DNA of 64,000 nucleotides from Spisula solida (lineage: Eukaryota > Mollusca > Bivalvia > Venerida > Mactridae): assembly GCA_947247005.1 (NCBI GenBank), contig OX365956.1:14962089-15026088 (forward strand), read 5' to 3'. Shown here in pieces: positions 14,501 through 24,936 of this stretch. Made by a program: the position numbers and the translations under genes. The first letter of the stretch is position 1; the number at the start of each line of letters is the position of its first letter. The notes below the pieces were generated by a model that saw only the letters and a program-made list of their open reading frames with translations, was not told the origin of the DNA and did no database searches.

Positions 14501-14630
14501 TTGTGAGTCTTTACAATTGATAAGACGAGGATATTATTTCTATTTGCAGGGTTATGATCACAGTTATTTCTTCATTGCAACATTTGTGGAGGACCATATA
14601 AATCACCATGCCCAGTTTTTATGTCAGTGA
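5596..14630 (+). CDS. ESD: S-formylglutathione hydrolase (esterase D), 8 exons
   Basis: Cytosolic serine hydrolase that splits S-formylglutathione into formate and glutathione, the last step of glutathione-dependent formaldehyde detoxification. Coding exons: 5596-5663, 6425-6513, 7810-7908, 8757-8881, 10292-10356, 11158-11311, 12764-12931 and 14550-14630. All junctions are GT-AG and the phases join without error into 282 residues, the length of the human enzyme. The first residues are [14 protein letters not shown]. The oxyanion-loop region reads [13 protein letters not shown]. The nucleophile elbow GHSMGGHGA has Ser149, whose codon is split by the exon 5/6 junction. Asp226 lies in DQGKED and His260 in GYDHSY, giving a complete catalytic triad. 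No signal peptide is seen. The introns are filled with repeats listed separately. The poly(A) site is not identified; AATAAA at 18901 is too far away to assign. Confidence 0.97.
6563..6826 (-). mobile_element. SINE copy, 5' truncated, same family as 24634-24936
   Basis: The reverse complement matches the + strand copy at 24634 over the body: CCACTCGACCAAGGTG, GAATTGGTACCT, GGCTGCACACC-ACCAGGAGAG, CCCCAGGGAGACT and the tail GGTAACTTAAC. The tRNA-like head is missing. It lies in intron 2 of the esterase D gene. Confidence 0.8.
7503..7759 (+). repeat. TCCG-type dispersed repeat
   Basis: Begins TATACCCCCGCACAACGAGT, then has a (TCCG/TCTG)n tract and an 'ACTCCTACAG' body. It ends GGCGGGGGTATG, the complement of the head, plus AGCTCTAGTTT. 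It lies in intron 2 of esterase D. Confidence 0.75.
8196..8400 (+). mobile_element. tRNA-like SINE head
   Basis: A B-box-like GGTTCAATCCC at about 8251 is preceded by a weak A-box-like TAATAGTAGAGC. The acceptor and anticodon stems do not pair as in a functional tRNA, so this is read as a decayed tRNA-derived SINE. Confidence 0.45.
8441..8726 (+). repeat. TCCG-type dispersed repeat, second copy
   Basis: The head TTATACCCCCGCAAACAAAG and tail GCGGGGGTATAA with AGCTCTAGTTTTT are the same ends as the 7503 copy. The middle has diverged and the TCCG tract is lost. It ends 30 bases before exon 4 of esterase D. Confidence 0.75.
9111..9322. mobile_element. small MITE-like inverted repeat
   Basis: AGGCTGTCCTTAAAAAA at the left and TTTTTTAAGGAAGGCCT at the right are inverted, about 210 bp apart, with AT-rich filler and no frame. 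Confidence 0.55.
9427..9480 (-). mobile_element. SINE head fragment
   Basis: The reverse complement GGGTGGCATGGTGATAGAGT with GGATAATGC matches the head of the SINE at 59766. Only the A-box region is present. Confidence 0.5.
9546..9864 (+). repeat. dispersed repeat with head/tail complement (CCCCTACCGG family)
   Basis: The head AGTCCCCTACCGGTTTTTAA and the tail TTTAAACCGGTAGGGTACTT are complementary ends around a body with two TCCTT...CATAACTCTTTAACAG-like segments. It is organised like the TCCG repeats but is a separate family. Confidence 0.65.
10584..10887 (+). repeat. TCCG-type dispersed repeat with hairpin head
   Basis: The head ATGCCCCCGTATCGATAGAT is followed by CGGGAGGCAT, which folds back on it. 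Then comes (TCCG)n at 10636-10672, a 150-bp body, and a tail GGGGGCATAAGCG with ACGCAGTCTTGTTT. It lies in intron 5 of esterase D. Confidence 0.8.
11432..12129. mobile_element. 698-bp MITE, CAGGCTT...AAGCCTG ends, TTAGC duplication
   Basis: Terminal repeats CAGGCTTCGCGAAAGT and ACTTTCGCAAGCCTG are flanked on both sides by TTAGC (11427-11431 and 12130-12134), a 5-base target duplication. Subterminal regions repeat GGCCGGACCGAA in both orientations. No transposase is present. The CAGG ends recall hAT-like MITEs, but hAT elements usually make 8-base duplications, so the superfamily is open. It sits in intron 6 of esterase D. Confidence 0.85.
12391..12480 (+). mobile_element. decayed tRNA-like SINE head
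   Basis: TAGTTCAGTTGGTGCGCTGA followed by GGTTTCAATTC resembles A and B boxes at tRNA spacing, but the stems are not intact. Confidence 0.4.
13169..13349 (-). mobile_element. SINE copy, same family as 59766-60124
   Basis: The reverse complement carries GGCGAGTGGATAACC, GAGAGGTCCCTTGTTTGAAT, CATTTCTGAAACGCT and AGAGATGAACTGGTTGG in the same order as the copy at 59766. The 3' half is missing. It lies in intron 7 of esterase D. Confidence 0.8.
13357..13779 (+). repeat. TCCG-type dispersed repeat with duplicated body
   Basis: The head ACTATCCCCCGCCGAAGACA and the end GGCAGGGGATTGCCATGTGA with GGCTCTTGTT bracket two tandem body units of about 155 bp. Each unit holds CAGAGCATAACT, AAACTTGAT, CATAACTCTATATGGCCCAG and AAATTATCTCCC. 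Confidence 0.75.
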
Positions 14631-15759
14631 CTATCTACAGATGTACATCATAAACTCTAGTAGTGTGCTTGCTCTCTTCATATTCTATACCATAAACTCC
14701 AGTAGTGTGCTAAATGTATCCTGATGTTTGTGAATCAACCTACAGTGTTCGTTACTGCATACATGACCTACAGTATTCTCCCTCCTTCTGTTCTAAATAC
14801 ACTAAGTCTTTTAGTATGATTTTTATGTATGCACATTTTCTTGTATTACTTGTTATCCATTTCCTGTTAAAAGTATCATTGTTATACATGCCCCAACTTT
14901 GATGAGGAGGTACATTGTTTAATACCTCGATAAGCAAGTCTGTCAGTCATTAGACCTAATGGTTCTAGATCAAGAACTGAAGTATTGGCTCTCCAGATCA
15001 AGAACTGAAGAAAGGTTTGGCTTAGAATCTTTAAGAGGTTTTTGGAGGTTAGCCATCATCAGTAGTTGACCCCTAAAGATATTGTGGTCACCTATTTATA
15101 TTGAGGTCAGAAGGTCAATGTGGCAATGACCTTGAACATAAATGACTTGACCAAATGGTTTCCTATCAAAAACCCAAGAACTGTTGGGCCAAGGATCTTT
15201 AAGCTTTATTTGGAGGTTGGTCATCATCAGTCAATGACCCCTATAGATTTTGAGGTCAAAGGTAAAGGTTGCCATATTGCTGCCATTTTTACAACCACCT
15301 CTTGTTTATTCTACAATTATAATGAACTTTAATGCTGATCACGAGAAATGTTTAATCAAAACCCAAAGATATTAGCTTGGTCCTTACTTGACCACAGCAT
15401 TATTTTCTCTTGCCGTTTAAAAATACTCCACACATGTTTTTTCAAATAAGTAGAGGCAATCGATTATCAAAGATATTATAAGTAGACCCTGTAACCTTTA
15501 AGTTATATTGAAAATACTTAATTTTATATAATACAATGTATTGATTAAATGAACCTCTTCTATACTAATTCAGTCAAAGATATTTGAGTTCAAGTGCTTT
15601 CTGTGTTTTTTATGTTTTCTGTGCTTGGCTGATTAAGTTGAGTGCTATTTGGAGAGATGGGTTTTCCCATTTAGAGTTCAATATTACACAATGACGTATG
15701 TAAACCATGTGATTTAGATGCATAGTCAAATATTTTAAACAGATTTTCAAATAGAAACA
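14631..15759. other. 3' flank of esterase D with degraded repeat bodies
   Basis: No further exon. Stretches at 13850-14140 and 14890-15300 repeat phrases of the TCCG-repeat bodies (AGGATCTTTAA, GAGGTTGG, ATCATCAGT, ACCTTGAAC) without clear heads. The segment at 15590-15665 (TATGTTTTCTGTGCTTGGCT) matches the reverse complement of the LINE-like end at 37640-37800. Confidence 0.5.
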
Positions 15760-17260
15760 TTTTTATGCGCCCAGCATATACTGATGCTGGAGGCATTTAG
15801 TGATTTTTATACGCCCGTTGAAAACGGGACGTATTATGTGAACACCCTTGGCGTGCGGGCGGGCGGCGGCGTCCAGTAATTTGTCTGTACTCTAGCGCAA
15901 ACAGTTTTCATCCGATCATCTTCAAACTTGCTGACAATGCTTATGGGCATAATATGTAGGCCAAGTTCGAATATAGGCCAAATCGGACTAGGCCTTATTG
16001 GGTTATGGTCCTTTAATTACCAAATAAGTATGAAATTGGCCTTGTCTGTACTCTTACGCTAACAGTTTTCATCCGATCATCTTCAAACTTGCTGACAATG
16101 CTTATGAGCATAAAATCTAGGCCAAGTTGTATTATAGGCCAAAACGGCTTAGGCCTTATTGGGTTATGGTCCTTTAATTACAAAATAAGTATGAAATTGG
16201 CCTTGTCTGTACTCTTACGCTAACAGTTTTCATCTGATCATCTTCAAACTTGCTGACAATGCTAATGGGCATAATATCTAGGCCAAGTTCGATTAAAGGC
16301 CAAATCGGCCTAGGCCTTATTGGGTTATGGTCCTTTAATTACCAAATAAGTATGAAATTGGCCTTGTCTGTACTCTAGCGCAAACAGTTTTCATCCAATC
16401 ATCTTCAAACTTGCTGACAATGCTTATGGGCATAATTTCTAGGCCAAGTTCGAATATAGGCCAAATCAGCCTAGGCCTTATTGGGTTATGGTCCTTTTAT
16501 TACCAAATAAGTATGAAATTGGCCTTGTCTGTACTCTTACGCTAACAGTTTTCATCTGATCATTTTCAAACTTGCTGACAATGCTTATGGGCATAAAATC
16601 TAGGCCAAGTTCGATTATAGGCCAAATCGGCTTAGGCCTTATTGGGTTATGGTCCTTTAATTACCAAATAAGTATGAAATTGGCCTTGTCTGTACTCTTA
16701 TGCTAACAGTTTTCATCCGATCATCTTCAAACTTGCTGACAATGCTTATGGGCATAATATCTAGGCCAAGTTAGATAAAAGGCCAAATCGGCCTAGGCCT
16801 TATTGGGTTATGGTCCTTTAATTACCAAATAAGAAATTAATTACCAAATAAGTATGAAATTGGTTGTCTGTGCTCTAACGCAAACAGTTTTCATCCAATC
16901 GTCTTCAAACTTTGTGACAATGCTTATGGGCATAATATCTAGGCCAAGTTTGATTATAGGCCAAATCGGCCTAGGCCTTATTTGGTTATGATCCTATAAT
17001 TACCAAAATAAATGTGAAATTGACCTTGTCTGTTCTCTAGTGCAAAGAGTTTTCATCTGAGTATCTTCAAACTTGGTGACAATGTTCATGGATATAATAT
17101 CTAAGACAAGATCAATTGTAGGCCAAATCAGCCTAGGCCTTCTTGGGTTATGGTCCTTTAATTAAAAAAAATGTTGGATTGTTTTTTTCATTCACCATGC
17201 CCTGAGACTCACCATGCCCCAAGACGGGCGTATTTTGTGACATTTTGGCACTCTTGTTCT
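15760..17260 (+). repeat. TCCG-related dispersed repeat expanded by a 161-bp tandem array
   Basis: A truncated head (TTATGCGCCCAGCATATACT, 15760-15808) is followed by a second head, ATACGCCCGTTGAAAACGGG, which folds on itself, and a GC-rich GGCGGGCGGCGG stretch. The end is GACGGGCGTATTTTGTGACA with CACTCTTGTTCTG, complementary to the head. Between them lie eight tandem body units starting at 15882, 16042, 16203, 16364, 16525, 16686, 16864 and 17026. The spacing is 161 bp except for one unit enlarged to 178 by a local duplication of ATTACCAAATAAG. Confidence 0.85.
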
Positions 17261-18085
17261 GTTTGTGCCTCCGTTTGTTTCCATGAAATGTCTGTGTTTC
17301 CTGTTTATGTCCATTTTATTTCAACCAGAGCTTTATCAATAACCTATAATCAAATAGAATCAGTATTAATGTATGTATGATTTGATTGTACATGTATTTC
17401 ATTGATTATTTGAGAAATATATGATTCATCACTAGTTGTCTTTGGAGATCAATATTAAAAATTTCTTAAATGAGTCTAAAAAATACAGGTTATTAATTGA
17501 GCTTAATAATTTGTTTGCATGATGATTTTAGGAAATTCTTTTATCACATTACCGGCCAATACCAGGTCAGAACAAAGCTAAAAATAACATATAAAAGTAG
17601 AAGACATAACATGTTTACAAAATTGCTACATACGGCATCATGTGTCACCGCACATGTTGGAGAACAAGTTATCACATAGAAGATAAGTGTATTTACCTGA
17701 TTAAATTATTCATGTACTTATTTATAGCACTTATGTTTTAAATTTTCTGACTTACAGCAGACTATCACACTTACATTGGAAATTCATCTTTTCTCGTTGT
17801 ATACATTGAAGTCACATAATTTGATCAAATTAAAAATCAACATTTTCCTTTCTCGTGACATTTTTGTTTCAAATTATATATCTACAATATGATGGTGAGA
17901 ATTTTGACTTAACAACTTTTGTTTCCAATGTAACACAGTTACTCACCAAGGACTAACCATTGCAAGGAGTTGAGATGATAAAACGTACAAGAATGTATAT
18001 TTATAAGTCTTATTCAGAGTTATTGCAATGGTTTTGTTTTGGATCGATGCAAAGAAAATGATGTGCTAGTCTGCTAGATTATCTA

Positions 18086-18672
18086 CAGGGTGTTAAAAAA
18101 GTTTGTTCTGAAAATTTAAATTGATATCAAGTGTTATTTGAGCTATGTACGCAGTAGACAATTTTGATTTCTTTACCAACAAATCCCGTCAGTGAAAAGC
18201 TAGCTCACCACCAAGGGTGATTTGTTGGACTTATAATGCCATTCTACTCTAATGACAAACTAAAAGGTTTACAATTTGTGCATAATTATCCAATTACCTC
18301 CCTTTATGCACCCAACAATGGCTACATTTCTCCCCCTCCGAGAAATCCCGAGATTTGGCCTGGGAAACACGTAACCATTTGTAACGTGCTAGACGGACAG
18401 ACACCAACTAATCCCGTCAGTGAAAAGCTAGCTCACCACCAAGGGTGATTTGTTGGACTTATAATGCCATTCTATGCTAATGACAAACTAAAAGGTTTAC
18501 AATTTGTGCATAATTATCCAATTACCTCTCTTTGTGCACCCAGCAACTGTTACAATAGCTTCATTTAAGATTAAAATTAGAACAACGGTAGACCCCTTTG
18601 GATTTTAACCTGAGGTCAGAATTGAAACTACTGAAACTTAAAACATTGAGATTAAACTTTTTTAACACCCTG
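18086..18672. mobile_element. mariner-like MITE with TA duplication and internal direct repeat
   Basis: Ends CAGGGTGTTAAAAAAGTTT and AAACTTTTTTAACACCCTG are 19-base perfect inverted repeats flanked by TA (18084-18085 and 18673-18674), as in Tc1/mariner insertions. Inside, a segment of about 130 bases starting at 18183 is repeated at 18411 (offset 228) with few differences. No transposase frame. Confidence 0.85.
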
Positions 18673-20326
18673 TATTAGTGATTGTTATTAATTGCATTTA
18701 TAACTATGTATTATTAACTGGATATTTGTCTATGATCATGGTGCACTTAGTATTCTGATTGGTTTTCATAATTTTATATGTTTGATTCTTGTGTGTTCCA
18801 GTAATTTATTTGCATTTAATTGATTGTAAGTTTTACATATGACTTGATTTAGTATTAATTGTTCTCTTATATAGACGTTAAATGAAAGATTACCAATGAA
18901 AATAAATTAATGAACTAATTTATTACGTCTTGTTTTTTGTTACCTGTTTAACCTTGGTTACAATATACATGAATTGATTTTCAGTGTTATAAATTATCTT
19001 GTCAACAAAAAGTTAAAGAACTGATTCACCACTTCTACCGATTTACCAGGTTTAAGAGTTACGGATTCAGGTCTTGTGTACAACACTACCTCGTAATGTG
19101 GTCTGACCACGCCCCCCCCCCCCCTCCCGCTAAGTGCCTGAAAATCTTTTTTTATATTTATTATATATCCAGACCCATTCAGTTATCACACAAACATTTG
19201 TTGGATGTATTTGATATAAATACAAAAAATTACGTTATTCATCTACTGCTCAAGCTAGGGAGGCATTTACGAATATTGTTTATTAGTCCCGGATACGTTT
19301 AATAATGATGTTTGTGTGATTAATGTATGGGGATTGGTATACTATGTTGATGATAATAATATATCCAGGTGTCTGTGCACATGTACACACGCCATTTGCC
19401 CCTATTTTCCTTCAACCTTGTGACATTTGAGCTTGGGACCTGAGTAATGTTTACCAAAGCCCTTAAAGAAACATTCCCATTTCATTCATTAAATTTCATG
19501 AACAACTACAAATTGGGATAGACCTGGTTTGTTGATGTAGGAGCTCATTAACTGAACAAACAATATTACACCACTCTTTAATACAGAGAATTTTATGCGA
19601 CTACCTTCTATTAGCATAATTGAACAGCTGAGATATTGTCTATATTTATAATCCCGGTTGTATGTTTTATAAGCGGGAAGTATCATCAACACTACCCTAA
19701 AGGACCGATATTGCACGATTTGCTCGCAGAAATTTATATACATGTATTCAACGCTAGGGCCTTGTAATATATTCATGCATAAAGGTCAGGATCACGTCAA
19801 ATTCGCCATGCTATACCGTTTTGCTATAAGTGTTTTGATCAAATAGTATACCCATGGTCTTGCACTTGCTTCTAGTAACCACTAAATACGGCAAGGATGA
19901 TGTAAGTGTAAAAAATTCCATTATGAAAAAAACTCCCGAAACCTACTTCTTACTTACTAGGGAAAATGCATTTTCCATTTCAGTTTGGTTAACACGGCCT
20001 GTTCATAATATTATTTTCATGAACATAGATACGATAAGGTCGTATCTGACACTTACAAACTAATTCTTCTAAGCCGACGATTTGTGCGTCAAGCTACTAC
20101 TAAATATTCTCAGCGTCAATGAAAAGTTACCATCCTTTTGACGCTATATTTTAAAATTCACGTTACACTGTGTTCAAAGCCGAACACGACTATGTTTTAA
20201 CTTTACTGTGTAGTCACAGCTATCCTATTTAACAATATTCAAATGCCCAAACTATAAAACTTAAATTACTTTAAAATTTGTACCGATAGGTCATTTTGTA
20301 TACGAAATACAGAGATATGTATAGGT
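18673..20326. other. intergenic, repeats only
   Basis: Contains a C-rich run near 19117-19131. A repeat at about 19600-19815 is shared with 36435-36655: both hold TGTCTATATTTATAATCCCG, AAAGGACCGAT, TTGCACGATTTGCTCGCAGA and TTCATGCATAAAGGTCAGG (TTTATGCATAAAGG in the other copy). No exon is supported. Confidence 0.6.
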
Positions 20327-21157
20327 CATTTGCAGCGAAAAAAAATCGTCTTAATTTTAAATTTCTGTAAATCTATTATCAGATGTTGATAAAAATTTAC
20401 ATAGAGCCATAAATACATTCTACCTACTCCCATTTCATAATTTTTAATTAATTATTTAAACAAGTTTATTCTTTATTGTATATTGATATTACATGCATTT
20501 TGACACTTTAACGCAGAGGTAATCTGGTATTCCATTTATGTTTTACTGTCATTTTTTAACTGTTATAATCCGTGATCAACGAGACTGACATTGCTGTGAT
20601 GAAAGCGAAATTTATGAGGCCCGTATAAGTCGATTTGTTCAGGTATGTCGCTTGTGTGTATACAGATAATGTATAATATAATGTTAATAATATCACGAAA
20701 AAGCAGTGAAAACCAAGTCCTCATTCACTAAGCCACATAAGCTATTTATATACTCCTATATGTGCATATATACACTCACGGACTTTAAACACGTCTCACC
20801 TTACTCAGCGTCAAATATTGTTTTTATTAATTATCTGATTGAAAAATCATTTTGCGTATTTGTTAATCAATCTTTCCTACACATAATTCCGATTAGTTTG
20901 TAAAACAATAATATCGCGTTATTAAATGAGGGTATCCTAATTACAGTCTCTACAAGGAATTGTGTGGGATTTTGAATATCGATTATTAACAATAATAAAA
21001 AAGGCGTTTTTAAAGTCCGTGAGTGTATAATACTGTTAAATTTAGAACTTATTAAAAGCATTGTAGATCTAATGTTTATGTACACAATGAAAGGTAGTCT
21101 TATGACTGAACCAGTCCTAAATAATTGAGTTATATACATCTACCCAAACATTTAGTA

Positions 21158-23526
21158 ATTCGTCGCCTCACTCTTAAAGTCTCCTATCTCCATTTTTGCC
21201 AAAAATGAGATAAATACACCATTCGTTTAGCCTTACTTTGCTCTATCTTTTAAGCCCTTGATGTCATGCATATACGTCATATTTACCGATTTAGCGGGTC
21301 GTATTTTGCTCTATCTCCCGTTTTACAACTGCTATTAGCGTGTACTTTGTCGTATATCCACCACATAGGACAGTTTAAGAGTAAGAAATTGTATGCACCA
21401 ATCAATGAGCTTCAATTGCCCACGTGACTCCTGAAATATTTTGGAAAATGGCTGATTTATTGTTAACTTCCGGAGAAGAAATTTCTTTGAACCCATGCCA
21501 GAATAAGTAAAAGATGTAGTGCATTTTGAAAATGTAAGTGTTATTTGTTTAAATATTTAATTGGAATACGTATCCTAATATTAGTCCCTCTGTCGAATGT
21601 CACAATGTTCTTTTAATCAGTTTAAGGTACTTAGACATATTTTCGGATAGCTATTTTTCGGATAGGTTATTAATATTTGATCTGTGCAGATTGGCGCTGC
21701 TTATTGACACAATGTGTGCCAATGGACTAGATCAAGTATAAGTATATACGATCATGTTTTGGTTTTCACAGTGTTGTCATACACTGGAATCGTCGCGAAT
21801 AAGTTGCGATAGATGTTTATTTCTACATTCCTTACCTACTGAAACAATACTTAAGGAATAAAAATCTGTTCGCGTTTATTGTCGGTGAATAAAACACGGG
21901 CAGGAGTTCGGATGCGGAAAAATTAAATCACGAGTGCGTAGCACGAGTGATTTAATTTTCCGCATCCGAACGAGTGCCCGTGTTTTATTCACCGACAATA
22001 TACAAGAACAGAGTTTTTATTTCGATTCTAAATACGATAATATCCCGCACTATTTAACTGCGCGCATTCCATATTCACCCATTTGACATTGAACATAATT
22101 CCACGCTGAATTGAGTGGCTTATTAGCTGGTACAATTACCTCCCTCGTTAATGAAAACGACCTTCGTAATTTTCTGAAGGAAATACCACATTTTAAACAT
22201 TGAAACAATTTTAATAACACGAGTATATGGTGTCTATTTCATAAAATGAAAAATATAAATGAATTGATTATCAGAAGCTTTAATAAAACTTGGTTTCTAG
22301 AGTATATTGGAGTTTTTAAAAATAGATGCGTCATTGCTGTAACACTGGATTCTCGTGCAACTCGCCTTGTCATCGTGACTCGTAGAAAATTGACTAGAAA
22401 GTTTACGTTCATTCATTCATAAATATGTCACGTGATACTGGGCGTAAATAGAAACAGCCAATTTGATAGGTATGTTTTATGGGGGTAATAAAACATTGTT
22501 AGGTCCGCTCTATATTTAAACGATTAATCCGCAGATCGTGTTAGAATGCGTATTATGTAATTCATCAGTATTGAATAAAAACATCAGCTACAACTTAATA
22601 CTTATTTTGCTTAATTAACCAGTACTAATTGACTAAAGTGGCCAGAACAGGCACAAAGTGTTTGGATTTCATAAGCCGAAAATTCGTGTCTTTTGCAAGA
22701 CTGTATTGTTGCTTTCCCATTGGTCTAACGACTTGTGTATAAACTAAAATTTTGAAAGTCGTGAAATTTCAGGAGGTACATTCTATAATAGAATATAATA
22801 AAGAGTATGGACTCAAGCAATATTGCAATGCATATGAATTGACATTTAAACAGTGAGGTAAGACCAGGGTGTTCCTAGTTTATCGAATTCTGATAATAGT
22901 GACGAAGGCAATGAACGCGAGATTGTAAAACAATTAAACATGTGTAAACGAATTGAAAAAACAAAGAGTTTCATTTCGAATGGAACTCTTAAATAAGGAC
23001 GATGAACATCAAATTATAATGTCAGTCAGTTTGTCCACCCACACACATTAGTAGTCATCTCAAAACTTTAGGTTACCATACAGTCATACAAGAATGCATA
23101 CAATGTCAAATCATTTGCAAAATATCCCGCCTTTTATACAACGATCATACTATAAAAGAATAAGTATCATATAAATAGTATTAGCTTAAATATATGTTTA
23201 ACTTGCACTGCTTTACTGTTTTTCAGCTTTAAGTTGTCTTATATTGCGCTATCTCCATAAACGCACTTTAAGAGTGAAAAAATATCAAAATTTCTGGAAA
23301 TTTTGCTCTATCTCCAAATTGATTTTGCTAATTACATGAATTTGCCTTTACAAATCATAAAAGTAATACCAAACTAATAATGTATTCGTACATATTAATC
23401 ATAATCGAAAATTTGTTTCAATCCGGACGGAACGTTAAAAAGATATTTGAATGTGAATGTTCAAACCTCATTTTCTCGAAAAAGTGAAATTGGTAGATAG
23501 GACACTTTAAGACTAAGGCGACGAAT
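21158..23526. mobile_element. element B: 2.37-kb insertion inside element A
   Basis: The left end ATTCGTCGCCTCACTCTTAA and the complementary right end (reverse complement ATTCGTCGCCTTAGTCTTAA) continue inward for about 33 bases to AAAGT-TCCTATCT. Subterminal copies of TTTGCTCTATCTCC recur near both ends. The relative of element A at 57.7 kb reads straight through this point (near 58195-58215), proving an insertion. No transposase is recognised and no clean target duplication is visible. Confidence 0.8.
21860..22547. mobile_element. element C, copy 1 (long-palindrome element)
   Basis: A 688-bp unit repeated at 51141-51805. It opens with a palindrome of about 150 bases whose arms (TTATTGTCGGTGAATAAAAC, GGATGCGGAAAA) pair around a loop containing GAGTGCGTAGCACGAGTG. 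About 530 bp of unique-looking sequence follows and ends CGCAGATCGTGTTAGAAT. It sits inside element B. Confidence 0.85.
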
Positions 23527-24046
23527 TGTCTGAAATCGACCTTCACGCGTTTGAAGAATGTCTAATATTAAGCAGTCATGAAACTCGTTTAAAGACGCTG
23601 TAAAATCCGTCTTTTTATAGTTCGAGAAGGAGGCTGCAAGACGCAAACCATTTTTAAGTTTAAACCCGAAAATATGATACTCAGAAACAGTACAGATGCA
23701 CAGACGGGCCTCGTATATGCACGCATGTTGTTTAATTAACATGCGTGGTATATGCTATATGAAATAGGTTACAAACACGTAAATCTACCGTTAGACGTGT
23801 CACGTGACCACAAAATTGGCTGTTGCGTATATCGAGTCTTTTAACATGAAGTTTCATTGTAAACTACATAAATTATATTTTACATAGAACTTGTGAACAA
23901 AACTTTTTTCACACATGCCCGATGCTGCTTAAATTTAATTGTATATTAGGTAGATACATTCCATCAACTCGTGCAAAATCTCATACTTGTAGGTGCAGTA
24001 AATACTGTGAAATCTTCATTTTAGACGATTTTATTCGCCGCAAACG

Positions 24047-24633
24047 GACTATAGTAACTTTAGTGACGCCCAGTATATCTACAAGTTAGACATAATGTAC
24101 TGTAGCTTATAGTTTATGGAACACATTTCCACCCATCACAACGCACGCACAATTGGGTTTACATTGAGCAAAATATGAACTTAAACAAATGGGTACGTAC
24201 CATGAGTCAGTGCCATAATGAAATGTCTTATTTCACGAAACCACGCAAACGTGAGCGTCTGTACGGCACATTTTTTGTGTTGTTTCACACAAAAATTAAA
24301 ACAATAAAATATCACATCTTTGATAAGTTATACCTTACAGGACAGAAAACCTGAATAAAGTTCAAAACGAGTAGAAACTTCTACCATAATATATTTGTTA
24401 AATGAAACAGATGGTATTCATGACTCCGCTTCATTAAAATAGACATCAAAACAAACACCAAACAAATCAAAGACCTGGCCTACAAGACCTACGTACGACC
24501 CCAAGGTAAGTATTACTCAATTGTCTGGAATCCCTGGTATAATATATAATGAACAAAATAGATAATACAAAGGCTAGACATGTATAATCTATAATTTTGT
24601 ATCTCTTGTTTTAACTGTACTATCTTTTTATCA
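24047..24633. other. intergenic, nothing recognised
   Basis: AT-rich sequence without supported exons or repeats. Confidence 0.35.
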
Positions 24634-24936
24634 GTGGCCTAGCGGTAGGGAGCGCGCTTTCGGACCGAGAAGTTTCGGGTTCGACCCCGTCTCTGAGCAA
24701 GAAGAACCCACAATCCCCCCCACTCGACCAAGGTGAGAATTGGTACCTTTGAGGGTGTTCCTGGGCACCATACCTCGATGGTGGCTGCACACCAACCAGG
24801 AGAGAAATAGCATCCCCAGGGAGACTACATCGCAGGTTTCCTACGGTATCCCAATGGTCAGGGGAAGTTAAAATGTCAAATGGTGGTTAAATTGCTGACA
24901 AGCAGCACTCGGAAATTGGTAACTTAACGTAACTTA
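24634..24936 (+). mobile_element. tRNA-derived SINE, full-length head
   Basis: The head has an A-box-like TGGCCTAGCGGTAGGGAGCG and a B-box GGGTTCGACCCCG at tRNA spacing. The body is shared with the minus-strand copy at 6563-6826, and the 3' tail is GGTAACTTAACGTAACTTAA. It is not a functional tRNA gene because the body continues directly past the head. Confidence 0.85.

Larger units (their letters stand above)
20327..24046. mobile_element. element A: inverted-repeat DNA element, interrupted by element B
   Basis: The left end CATTTGCAGCGAAAAAAAAT and right end GATTTTATTCGCCGCAAACG are inverted repeats of about 30 bases. A shorter relative, inverted, lies at 57721-58744 and aligns to both flanks of A but lacks 21158-23526. 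A without its insert would be about 1.35 kb. The conserved minus-strand frame 23461-23742 and its relative at 58045-58239 share phrases such as KNGL, DFTASLN and RFQT, but I recognise no transposase. Confidence 0.85.

Noticed and set aside
24634..24700. tRNA gene
   Set aside because: A and B boxes are good, but the sequence continues into a SINE body repeated at 6563.
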